This document shows positions 24,141 through 32,263 of a DNA stretch of 64,000 nt, piece by piece. A model generated the notes under the pieces. That model was not told the origin of the DNA, ran no database searches, and saw only the letters and a program-made list of their open reading frames with translations. Location of the stretch: contig NZ_JAFCKW010000026.1 of assembly GCF_018129965.1 (NCBI RefSeq), forward strand, positions 23,146 to 87,145. The letters run 5' to 3'. Each line of letters starts with the position of its first letter. The stretch's first letter is position 1. The position numbers and the translations under genes are program-made. This DNA comes from Bradyrhizobium diazoefficiens (GTDB lineage Bacteria; Pseudomonadota; Alphaproteobacteria; Rhizobiales; Xanthobacteraceae).

Positions 24141-24926
24141 ATGTCCGATACCGCCGAGGCGGCCTCCGGCCCCGTGCTCGACATCGCAGGCGCACGCGCC
24201 ACGATCCGCCTCAACCGGCCAAAGCATCTCAACCGGCTCCAGGCCGAGGACCTCGACGAACTGGTTCGACTGTTCGACCGGATCGAGGCCCATTCCGATA
24301 TCCGCGTGCTGGTGCTGACCGGCACCGGGCGCGCCTTCTCGGCAGGCTACGATCTCAACTCGGTCGCCGAGCGCGCCATCAGCGCGAGCGAGCAGCAGAG
24401 CGCGGGATCCGCCTTCGAAGTCGTGGTCAACCGGCTGGAGGATTTGGGCGTGCCGACGATCTGCCGGCTCAACGGCGGCGTCTATGGCGGCTCGACCGAC
24501 CTGGCGCTCGCCTGCGACTTCCGCATCGGCGTCGACACCGCCGAGATGTTCATGCCGGCGGCGCGGCTCGGGCTGCATTATTACAGGAGCGGCATCAAGC
24601 GCTACGTGACGCGGCTCGGCGTCGACAACGCGAAGAAGCTGTTCCTGACCGCGCAGAAGATCAACGCCCCGGAGATGCTGCGGATCGGCTACCTCACCGC
24701 CATGGTGCCGGAGGAAACGCTCGACGAGGAGGTCGACAAGCTCGCCAACATCCTTGCGGGCAACGCGCCGCAGGCGATGCGCGGCATGAAGCGCGCCATC
24801 AACGAATTCGCCCGCGGCGAGCTGGATGAAGCCGCGGCCGACCAGCGCCACCGCGACAGCATGCGCGGTGACGAGATCAAGGAAGGCATCAAGGCGTTCG
24901 CGGAGAAGCGAGCGCCACGATTCTGA
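24141..24926 (+). CDS. Enoyl-CoA hydratase/isomerase family protein
   Basis: A 261-residue crotonase-fold protein with RAFSAGYDLNSVA (CoA-binding loop, about 61-73), LNGGVYGGSTDLALACDFRI (oxyanion hole region, about 100-119) and FMPAARLGLHYYRSG, where many hydratases have Glu but this one has Ala-Arg. The usual hydratase glutamates are therefore not obvious, so isomerase, hydrolase or another crotonase activity is possible. GGAGACAAGA precedes the ATG at 24141. It probably shares a transcript with the channel gene, a pairing I cannot explain. Confidence 0.85.
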   Translation: MSDTAEAASGPVLDIAGARATIRLNRPKHLNRLQAEDLDELVRLFDRIEAHSDIRVLVLTGTGRAFSAGYDLNSVAERAISASEQQSAGSAFEVVVNRLEDLGVPTICRLNGGVYGGSTDLALACDFRIGVDTAEMFMPAARLGLHYYRSGIKRYVTRLGVDNAKKLFLTAQKINAPEMLRIGYLTAMVPEETLDEEVDKLANILAGNAPQAMRGMKRAINEFARGELDEAAADQRHRDSMRGDEIKEGIKAFAEKRAPRF

Positions 24927-24997
24927 CGGACGCGGTCAGGGAGTGTCGGGCATCGACGGCGAAAGCCAGAGGCCAACTCTGTTCCAGTTTCCCGCCC

Positions 24998-26284
24998 CTA
25001 CGCAATTTTTGTCGCGACAGCGTCAACACCGGGTCCGATCTGGGACTGCTGGCTCAGCCAGTTTATGCGTTGGCTCACGAATTCGTTGCGCTGCGACACC
25101 CAGCTCTCAGCACGGGCAAGCCGCAAGGACGGGCTGAACAGGTAGCCCTGGCCGATGTCGCATCCCGCGCGCCGGATTCGCGCCAGGGTCTCCTGGGTCT
25201 CGACGCCTTCGGCGACCACCTTCATGTTGAAAGCGTGCCCTAGAGCGACCGACGCCTCAACGATTTTCGCCATGTCTTCGTCGGCTTCGCAGCCGTTGAT
25301 GAACGATCTGTCGATCTTGAGCTCGCTGAACGGCAGCTTCGCCAATGCCGTAAGCGACGAATAGCCGGTGCCGAAATCGTCGATCGCGGTTCCGATATTC
25401 TTCAGACGCAACCGCACCAGAATGTCGGTGGCGCGGTCGACATCCGCCATGGCCGTCGTTTCGGTGATTTCCACGATCAGGCAATGCGGCGGCACTTGTT
25501 CCTTGCGCAACACTTCCTCGATTCGTTCGGGCAGGGTCAGATCCGACAACAACGATCCGGACACGTTCACGGCGATCGTGAAGTCGGGATATCGATTGAT
25601 CAGCTTGCGCCCCTGCGACATCGCCGAGACGAGTAGCGTGTCGGTGAGCTCGGGCATCAGGCCGCACTGCTCGGCGATGGGGATGAACGTCAGGGGAGAC
25701 ACGACGCCGAATTCGGCGGTGCGCCAGCGCGCCAGCGCCTCGGCTCCCACCACCTTGCCCGTCTCGAGCTCGACTTTCGGTTGAAATTCGACAACGAACT
25801 CGCCCTGGCGGATGCCTGCCGCGATGCGCTCCGGCGCGACATCGACCGTCGCGGACCGCAGATCCGCGGAAGCCCGTTTCTGTCGCGGCAATTGCAGCAG
25901 GTCCTTCAGCTCGTCCAGATCGAGCGGCTTGCCGAGGGCGCCGATCACCGACAATCCCAGGCTCTCGGCCACGCGCCGGGTCGATTTCAAGACCCGGCCA
26001 TCGCAGCCGCTGATGACCACGATCGACATGTCGCGGAGGCCTCGCTCCGCGACGTAGCGAAGCAGCTCGACGCCGTCGCGCTCGCCGAGCGAAAGATCGA
26101 CAGTCATCACGTCGAACGCTTCTCTCGACAGGGCCGACTCGGCCAGCTCGAGCGAGGGTACGACCAGGCAATCATAGCCGCTCTTCGCGCCGATCTTTCC
26201 GACCACGGTCCGCTGCACGAGATCATCGTCAACGACCAGCAGGCGTCCGAGGGATTCGGCCGTCTGGTGAGCAAATTCCCTCAT
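24998..26284 (-). CDS. Response regulator with EAL phosphodiesterase domain
   Basis: A 428-residue protein. The receiver domain is at about 13-130, with acidic pocket VVDDD, phospho-acceptor Asp63 (TVDLSLGERDG) and Lys119 in LGKPLDLDEL. The EAL domain (about 150-400) has the intact signature AEALARW (EAL at 182-184), DDFGTGYSSL and EGVET, so c-di-GMP hydrolysis is expected. It is the output of the phosphorelay encoded upstream; its start overlaps the HPt gene stop by 4 nt. The C-terminal tail (about 400-428) is Ser/Gln-rich with no known domain. Confidence 0.94.
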   Translation of the reverse strand: MREFAHQTAESLGRLLVVDDDLVQRTVVGKIGAKSGYDCLVVPSLELAESALSREAFDVMTVDLSLGERDGVELLRYVAERGLRDMSIVVISGCDGRVLKSTRRVAESLGLSVIGALGKPLDLDELKDLLQLPRQKRASADLRSATVDVAPERIAAGIRQGEFVVEFQPKVELETGKVVGAEALARWRTAEFGVVSPLTFIPIAEQCGLMPELTDTLLVSAMSQGRKLINRYPDFTIAVNVSGSLLSDLTLPERIEEVLRKEQVPPHCLIVEITETTAMADVDRATDILVRLRLKNIGTAIDDFGTGYSSLTALAKLPFSELKIDRSFINGCEADEDMAKIVEASVALGHAFNMKVVAEGVETQETLARIRRAGCDIGQGYLFSPSLRLARAESWVSQRNEFVSQRINWLSQQSQIGPGVDAVATKIA

Positions 26285-26637
26285 CGCACGATCTCCATGT
26301 TCGAGGCCAGCAGGACCGACCTGGCAAATTCAGTGGTTTGTTCGAAGACCTTCCGCAAGGTCGCGGTTGCGCTCGCCAATTGATCCGGGCGCATGAGCGA
26401 CGCCTGCTGCTCCAGGCTCTGCGCCAGCGTCGACAACTCCAGAAAGCCGAAGGTCGCTGCAGAGCTCTTGATCGAATGGGCTTCCTGCCGGATCAGCGCG
26501 GGATCCGGCGGCTCGGCGCCAAGCACGGCGATCTTTCGGCCGGTATCGTCCAGAAAAGCTCTCAAGACCTCGGCCGTGTCCTCCGGGCCCAGCTCCGAAA
26601 TCAGCAAGCGGAGAACGTCCTTGTCGAAACCTGTCAT
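26281..26637 (-). CDS. HPt phosphotransfer protein
   Basis: A 118-residue four-helix HPt domain. The phosphorylated residue is His54 in EAHSIKSSAATFG, with the small residues and Lys normally around it. It should carry phosphate from the kinase receiver to the receiver of the EAL protein. It is flanked by 4-nt ATGA overlaps on both sides, so all three proteins are made in a coupled fashion. Confidence 0.93.
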   Translation of the reverse strand: MTGFDKDVLRLLISELGPEDTAEVLRAFLDDTGRKIAVLGAEPPDPALIRQEAHSIKSSAATFGFLELSTLAQSLEQQASLMRPDQLASATATLRKVFEQTTEFARSVLLASNMEIVR

Positions 26638-28799
26638 GCGATCAGTCTCCTGTCCGACCTTGCTGATTTTCGGCGTAATGCCGCGCTGAGTTGCCCGCGT
26701 GTCACCGGCTTGGTCACGAAGTCGTCCATGCCGGCGGCAAGGCAGGCGAGTTCGTCCTGCCTGCTTACGTTCGCGGTGAGGGCAATGATGTAGACGTCCC
26801 GCGCCGGTGAAGGGAGCTGGCGGATCATGCGCGCCGCGGCAAGCCCGTCCGTTTCAGGCATCATCATGTCCATGAGCACGAGATCGTAGCTGCCACTCGC
26901 CACGGCAGCCACGGCCTTGGTGCCGTTGTCGACAACATCCGGCTCCAGGTCGAGTTTCTCGAGAAGCTTGCGGATCACGAACTGGTTCGTGATGTTGTCT
27001 TCGGCCACGAGAACGCGCAGGCGCTCGACGGGCGCGGTGTCCGCTTCGACGCGCTGCGATCCCTCGCGTTCGAACGAAACAGTGTTCGACCGGCTGCGGA
27101 CCGAAACCTCCACCGTGAAGGTGAACAGGCTGCCCACCCCGGGGAAGCTCTTGACCGATATGTCTCCACCCATGCAGGTGACGAGGCGCTTGCAGATCGC
27201 CAGCCCCAGGCCCGTGCCGCCGAAGCGACGCGAGATCGAGCTGTCCAGTTGCGAGAACTCGCGGAACAGCAGGCCGAGGGCGTCCGCGGGAATCCCGACG
27301 CCGGTATCGCGAACGGCGAATGCCAGCGTCAATCGCCCGGGTCCCACAGGAGTCGCGCTCGCCGTCACCTCGACGCTACCGGCTTCGGTGAACTTGATGG
27401 CGTTTCCGACCAGGTTGAAAAGCACCTGCCGGATGCGTGCGGGGTCGCCGACGATGGCGCCGGACTGCACCATCTCGTCGATCGTGCAGCTCAACCGCAG
27501 CCCTTTCTCCCTGGCTCTCGGTGCCAGCAGATCGATCACGGTGGAGACCACCTTGCGAACGTCGAACTCGATGCGTTCGATTTCCAGCCGATCGGCGTCG
27601 AGCTTCGAGAAGTCGAGGACGTCGTTGAGGATCTGGAGCAGATAATCCGCCGAATCCCGCAAGGTCGAGGCGACCTGCTTCTGGTCCGGGGAAAGCTCGG
27701 TCGAGAGCATGATGTCGGCCATGCCGATCACGCCGTTCATCGGCGTCCGGATCTCATGGCTCATCATGGCCAGGAATTCAGAACGCGCGCGCGAGCCGGC
27801 CTCGGCGGCATCCCGGGACTTCGCGAGGCCCGTCTGGTAGCGGATGATCAGAACGGTGACGACGGCGAAAACGAAGCTCAGCAACATTCCTACGACGATG
27901 TCATTGTTGCGATCGCGATTGTAGCTCGCGAAGACGTCGCGCGAGGCTTGTCCGATGACGACGGCCAGCGGATATCCGTCCACCCTGCGAAATGACAGCA
28001 GCCGCTCGACGCCATCCAGCTTGCTGCGCGCGAAATAAGAGCCGCTGGAGGTCTGCGCGAGGTGATCCAGCAGCGCCCCTCCGCTGATCGATTCGCCGAC
28101 AGCGGACGGCCCGTTCGCGCCCCGGGCACGGACCACGCCATCGAGCCCGACGAGAGTCGCCGACCCGTTCTTTCCGATATCGATCGAGTTGTAGAAGCGC
28201 GACAGATATTGCGGATCGAGCGACACGACGACCACGCCGCCGAAGCCGCCATCCTTGGCGATGATGCGCCTGGTCAGCTGGATCGACCATTTGTTCGAGA
28301 CTCGCCCGAAGATCGGTTTGCTGATGAACAAAACGTCGTCGTTGCTGTCGGCGTGAACGCGGAAGTGCTCCCGGTCGTGGAGATCGAGGCCCTTGATGCT
28401 CGGATCAATGTTGCTCGTGAGCATGATCCCGCTGGGGTCGATGACCACGACCTGAAAGGAGAAGTCCGACAGGAACTGGCTATTCTTGGTCCAGAGCGAG
28501 AAATCGAAATGCTCCGGGTCTCTCGCGTAGCTGTCGCGCACGTAAAGCAGGGTCTGATCGGCCGCGCGGATCGAGCGAACGATCTGCTCCTCGAAGGCCC
28601 GCGCCAGGTTGGATCCGTTCTGGAGGGCCGCCTGCTCGGTGCGCGTCCAATCCTCGGCAAATCTGTAGAAGAGGCCGGTCCAGACGAGCGCAATCGCGGC
28701 GATGCCGAACAGCGCGCTGCCATAGCGCCCAAGCTGGCGTGCAAGCCAGTCGAGCCCCTTGAAGCGCGAGCGCTGTTCTGCGAAACGTCCGTCGGCCAT
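26634..28799 (-). CDS. Hybrid sensor histidine kinase with PDC sensor
   Basis: A 721-residue inner-membrane kinase. Membrane segment 1 is at about 28-46, a periplasmic PDC/dCache-type sensor at about 50-295 (VVVIDPSGIMLTSNIDPS, and DREHFRVH), and membrane segment 2 at about 300-320. The HisKA domain has His348 in MMSHEIRTPMNG, and a full HATPase domain follows (N, G1 and G2 boxes, e.g. VRDTGVGIP and FGGTGLGL). The C-terminal receiver (about 590-710) has the phospho-Asp in LMDMMMPETDG. It heads the phosphorelay kinase-HPt-EAL. PDC sensors usually bind amino acids or organic acids; the ligand here is unknown. Confidence 0.95.
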   Translation of the reverse strand: MADGRFAEQRSRFKGLDWLARQLGRYGSALFGIAAIALVWTGLFYRFAEDWTRTEQAALQNGSNLARAFEEQIVRSIRAADQTLLYVRDSYARDPEHFDFSLWTKNSQFLSDFSFQVVVIDPSGIMLTSNIDPSIKGLDLHDREHFRVHADSNDDVLFISKPIFGRVSNKWSIQLTRRIIAKDGGFGGVVVVSLDPQYLSRFYNSIDIGKNGSATLVGLDGVVRARGANGPSAVGESISGGALLDHLAQTSSGSYFARSKLDGVERLLSFRRVDGYPLAVVIGQASRDVFASYNRDRNNDIVVGMLLSFVFAVVTVLIIRYQTGLAKSRDAAEAGSRARSEFLAMMSHEIRTPMNGVIGMADIMLSTELSPDQKQVASTLRDSADYLLQILNDVLDFSKLDADRLEIERIEFDVRKVVSTVIDLLAPRAREKGLRLSCTIDEMVQSGAIVGDPARIRQVLFNLVGNAIKFTEAGSVEVTASATPVGPGRLTLAFAVRDTGVGIPADALGLLFREFSQLDSSISRRFGGTGLGLAICKRLVTCMGGDISVKSFPGVGSLFTFTVEVSVRSRSNTVSFEREGSQRVEADTAPVERLRVLVAEDNITNQFVIRKLLEKLDLEPDVVDNGTKAVAAVASGSYDLVLMDMMMPETDGLAAARMIRQLPSPARDVYIIALTANVSRQDELACLAAGMDDFVTKPVTRGQLSAALRRKSARSDRRLIA

Positions 28800-29100
28800 G
28801 TTGTCTCCTCGCGGGAGACACTAGGGAGGAACGTTAGACTTGTAGTGAAAGGTCTTCGCTAAAAGTCGAGCGGTCCCGTAAGAACCTGCTAACCAACGGA
28901 GCAGCGTCCCGGCGAGTCCGCCAAGGCGCTGATTGTTTTGAATTTATTTTGCGCCTCCCTGGCGGAGTGCGAGCGGCGGTATCCGAGCCCGGACGACAAA
29001 AGCAATCTGCGCTTAGCATCGCGTAAAAACCTCTATCGGTAACGCGCAACACGCAGAATGATCCCCCGTAATTTTCCGGTGATCGCGCCGCAGGGCGCGG
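28800..29100. other. Gene-free region upstream of the phosphorelay operon
   Basis: 301 bases holding the kinase-operon promoter and the 3' flank of the desaturase gene. Short open frames in it look random. An AT-rich stretch at about 28931-28953 is the most promoter-like part. Confidence 0.5.
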
Positions 29101-30054
29101 CTAGTGGCGAGCGCCTTGCCGATGCCGGCGAAACCAGTCCCAGGTCTCGCGCGTCGTCCTGATGTAGCCGCGGCCGCGATAGACGATCGCGCCGTCGACG
29201 ATCTCGTTCAGCTTCGGCAGCGCGTGGAACGGGATGGAGGGATAGGCGTGGTGCTCGACGTGATAGGGCATGTTCCACGCGAACCATTTGACGATCGCGC
29301 CGGTATAGGTCGTGCGGGTGTTCTGGAATGCGCTGCGTGTCGTGTCGCAGCCGGTGTGCTCCGCATAGAGATAGGGCCGCAGGAAGAATTGTCCGACGAA
29401 GAGTGGAACGATCCAGAGCCACAGCAGCAGCGCCGATGCAAACCACAGCGACAGCGCGAGCAGCAGTGCATAGAGCGCGACATAGATCCGCGCTTCGGTC
29501 ACGATGGTGGCGCGCTTGTTTTCGGGGATCCAGTGCACGACGACCTTGCCGGTGACGGCGTGGCCGAGCATCAGCCAGAGGCGGCCGGCCACCTGGAGCA
29601 GCCCGCTATAGGCGAGCGCAAGCTGCGTATCGGTCGCCGGCTTCACGCCGACGATCAGTTCCGGGTCCCTGTCGGGATTCTGGGTGTAGCGGTGGTGGTC
29701 CCAATGGAACAGGCAGTAATATTCGTAGGGCAATCCGATGATGAAGGCCGAGAGGTAACCGACCGCAAGGTTGAGGCCACGGCTCCTGAAGGCTGTCTTG
29801 TGCGCGGTCTCGTGCACGGCCATGAACAGAAACGCGACGAGATAACCCTGCGCCACGATCAGCGGCAGCGCCCAAAGCACGCCGTAGCGCGATGTCACCG
29901 CCCAGATCAGCGCGCCGACCAGAATGATCATGCCGTAATGGCCGAGACTCTGCGCAGCCCCCCGAAGGTTCGAGCGCACCGACAATTCGCGCAGCATGGC
30001 CGGGCTGAGCGGCTTGAGGCGGTGGCCGGGTTCGGAAACGGTCGCGTCGGTCAT
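29101..30054 (-). CDS. Membrane fatty acid desaturase-type protein
   Basis: A 317-residue membrane di-iron desaturase/hydroxylase. The three histidine boxes are present: HETAHK (about 82-87), HWDHHRYTQN (about 117-126) and HVEHH (about 262-266), with the last boxes flanked by membrane helices. The third-box context MPYHVEHHAYPSIPFHALP is the usual one for FA_desaturase proteins. It lies 15 bases after the MetX-like hydrolase gene on the same strand, so the two are an operon, and possibly act on the same lipid or carotenoid-like substrate. Confidence 0.9.
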   Translation of the reverse strand: MTDATVSEPGHRLKPLSPAMLRELSVRSNLRGAAQSLGHYGMIILVGALIWAVTSRYGVLWALPLIVAQGYLVAFLFMAVHETAHKTAFRSRGLNLAVGYLSAFIIGLPYEYYCLFHWDHHRYTQNPDRDPELIVGVKPATDTQLALAYSGLLQVAGRLWLMLGHAVTGKVVVHWIPENKRATIVTEARIYVALYALLLALSLWFASALLLWLWIVPLFVGQFFLRPYLYAEHTGCDTTRSAFQNTRTTYTGAIVKWFAWNMPYHVEHHAYPSIPFHALPKLNEIVDGAIVYRGRGYIRTTRETWDWFRRHRQGARH

Positions 30055-30069
30055 GATCGGATGCCTGGC

Positions 30070-31089
30070 TTACTTGCTGAGAAGCGCAGCGATCTCGGCC
30101 TTGATGAAGGCCTGGTCGCGCGGATTGTTGACGGGATTGCCGGCGCGGTGGCCGTGCAGTGACGGAATCGGATGCAGCATTGCCGATCGCGCGTTGACGA
30201 GCCGGCCGAGTTCGTCCGCGTTGTCGCGGACGTCGAAATAGCGGTCCGTCGCGCCCGGCATCAGCAGCATGTGCGCCTTGATCGCGGCCAGCGCCCGATC
30301 GACATCGCCGCCGAACGCCCCGCAACGGCTGATGTCGCCGCGCTGCCAGATCCCGACCTGCGCCAGGAGATCGTTGGCATCGCGCCGGGCGAACGTCGCA
30401 TCCCAGGCGCGAACGAGATAATCCTCCAGCGAGGTAAAGCCCGCCTCGCGCCAGAGTTCGTCGCGATAGAAGCCGTGCGACATCGCCCAGCCGGCATAGA
30501 CGCGGCCCATGGCGCGATAGCCGGCGACGGGTTTCTCGACGAAGCGGCCGTCGCGGAAGGCCGGATCGCCGGTCAGAGCAGCCTTCACGCTTTCGAGGAA
30601 GACGTGATTGTAGGGCGCGCAGCGCGCGCTGCCGCAGACGACCGCGGCACGCTCGACCATATTCGGATGAAGCGCTGCCCAATGATAGGCCTGCATGCCG
30701 CCCATCGACCAACCATAGACCAGCGCGAGCTTGCCGATGCCGAAACGTTCGGTGAGCAGCCTGTGCTGGACTGCGATGGCGTCATGATAGCTCAGTGTGG
30801 GGAACGGCGTGACGTCGGAATTCGACGGCGAGGACGACAGGCCATTGCCGAACAGGTTCGGGATGATGATGAAATAACGGGTCGGATCGAGCACACCGTC
30901 GGGACCGATCAGCCATTCGGTATCGAAATGCTGGGCGCTGAATGACGTCGGATAGAGGATGACATTGTCCCTGGCGGCACCCAGCGTGCCGTAGGTCTTG
31001 TAGGCGAGCTTCATCGCGGGAAAGACGATGCCCGACTGAAGCGTGACGTCGCCAGCCTCGAAGATCTCGTAGTCGCTCTGTCCCGTCAT
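30070..31089 (-). CDS. MetX-like alpha/beta-hydrolase
   Basis: A 339-residue alpha/beta-hydrolase of the homoserine O-acetyltransferase-like group. The oxyanion-hole region is NVILYPTSFSAQHFDTEWLI, the nucleophile elbow is YGWSMGGMQAYHW, the acid is in MPGATDRYFDVRDN and the catalytic His is in PSLHGHRAGNP. The elbow is G-W-S-M-G-G, as in MetX. True MetX proteins have a longer lid domain and are about 370-400 residues, so methionine synthesis is not certain; many such homologues are hydrolases or other acyltransferases. The start is the ATG at 31089. Confidence 0.85.
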   Translation of the reverse strand: MTGQSDYEIFEAGDVTLQSGIVFPAMKLAYKTYGTLGAARDNVILYPTSFSAQHFDTEWLIGPDGVLDPTRYFIIIPNLFGNGLSSSPSNSDVTPFPTLSYHDAIAVQHRLLTERFGIGKLALVYGWSMGGMQAYHWAALHPNMVERAAVVCGSARCAPYNHVFLESVKAALTGDPAFRDGRFVEKPVAGYRAMGRVYAGWAMSHGFYRDELWREAGFTSLEDYLVRAWDATFARRDANDLLAQVGIWQRGDISRCGAFGGDVDRALAAIKAHMLLMPGATDRYFDVRDNADELGRLVNARSAMLHPIPSLHGHRAGNPVNNPRDQAFIKAEIAALLSK

Positions 31090-31181
31090 CCGTCCAATCC
31101 CGCTCGCGCGGCCGCAGAATGCGCCGCCGGGACAGCGATGCATTGATCGTGCCGCACGGCAACGCATCGACGCGTCGCGCT

Positions 31182-31199
31182 CAATAAGTGTACTTATTG
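31182..31199. promoter_or_regulatory. 18-bp palindrome, possible TetR-type operator
   Basis: CAATAAG-TGTA-CTTATTG is perfectly symmetrical and lies about 93 bases upstream of the hydrolase-desaturase operon, and 9 bases beyond the end of the MDR gene on the same strand. Its size suits a TetR-family dimer. No TetR gene is in the window. Confidence 0.45.
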
Positions 31200-31207
31200 T
31201 ACAGATA

Positions 31208-32248
31208 TTAGATCAATGCAACGGGATTCTGAAGGCCGCTCGAGCCGAACTCGACAACGATCTTGCCGAAGTGCCCGCCCTGCTGCATCAGCCGCAGCGC
31301 GTCGGGCACGGCGTCAAATCCGAACACACGGTCGATCACGGGTCTCATGGCGTTGCGGCCGACCGCAGCCGTCATCCCCTCGAACATGCGGCGGCTGCCG
31401 ACCGACAGCCCGATGATGTGCAGGTTCTTGGAAAACAGCGTCGGGATCGCAATCTGCTGCGAGAAGCCGGAGAGCACGCCGATCACGAGGATGTTGCCGC
31501 CGACCCGCGCAGCCTCGAGCGATTGGGCGAAAGTATCCTTGCCGCCGACCTCGACGACATGATCGACCCCGCCGTCTGTCCACTCCGCAGCCGCCTTGCC
31601 CCACTCGGGGATCGAACGATAGTTGATCGTATGGTCGGCACCGAGCGTCCTCGCGCGTTCGAGCTTTTCGTCGCTCGACGACGTCACGATCACGCTCGCG
31701 CCGGCAAGCTTGGCGAATTGAAGTGCGAAGATCGACACGCCGCCGGTGCCTTGCACCAGCACGGTGTCGCCGGGCTGCACCTTTGCTTCCTCGAACAGGG
31801 CGCGCCAGGCCGTGAGCCCGGCGCAGGGCAGCGTCGCAGCCTCCTGGAACGACAGATGCGACGGGATGGGGCTGACACCCTCGGCATCGAGCACCATGAC
31901 CTCCTGCAGAACCCCCGGCCGCGTGCCGCCGAGCGCGTAGCGTCGGCTGGTCGACGACACATTGCCGTCAATCCATGACTGGAAGAACATCGGACAGACG
32001 CGGTCGCCGACCGCGACGCGCGTGACGCCCTCGCCGATGGCGGTCACCTCGCCGGCACCATCCGAGAACGGGATCAGCGGCAACCGGGTGACGCCGCCCT
32101 TGCCCTGTACCGTGAGCATATCGCGGTAGTTCAGCGACGCCGCCTTGATCCGCACCGCGACCTGGCCCGGCCCCGGCGCGGGCTCCGGCAGATCGGCCAG
32201 TTCCATCCCCTCGATCGACCAGTCGCGCGCGACCTGCCAGACTTTCAT
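31208..32248 (-). CDS. MDR-family NAD(P)-dependent alcohol dehydrogenase
   Basis: A 346-residue medium-chain dehydrogenase/reductase. The N-terminal substrate domain contains AASLNYRDMLTVQGKGG, the nucleotide-binding Rossmann domain has VQGTGGVSIFALQFA, and HTINYRSIPEWG is the usual loop after the fold. The catalytic-zinc cysteine position is Tyr-Arg (NYRD), as in quinone oxidoreductase-like MDRs, so it probably does not use catalytic zinc. It lies 15 bases after the acyl-CoA ligase gene on the same strand and may act on products of it. Confidence 0.87.
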   Translation of the reverse strand: MKVWQVARDWSIEGMELADLPEPAPGPGQVAVRIKAASLNYRDMLTVQGKGGVTRLPLIPFSDGAGEVTAIGEGVTRVAVGDRVCPMFFQSWIDGNVSSTSRRYALGGTRPGVLQEVMVLDAEGVSPIPSHLSFQEAATLPCAGLTAWRALFEEAKVQPGDTVLVQGTGGVSIFALQFAKLAGASVIVTSSSDEKLERARTLGADHTINYRSIPEWGKAAAEWTDGGVDHVVEVGGKDTFAQSLEAARVGGNILVIGVLSGFSQQIAIPTLFSKNLHIIGLSVGSRRMFEGMTAAVGRNAMRPVIDRVFGFDAVPDALRLMQQGGHFGKIVVEFGSSGLQNPVALI

Positions 32249-32263
32249 TGAAATTGCTCCACT

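Noticed and set aside
28834..29052. A 72-residue frame upstream of the kinase gene
   Set aside because: No ribosome site, Arg-rich random composition, lies in the expected promoter region.
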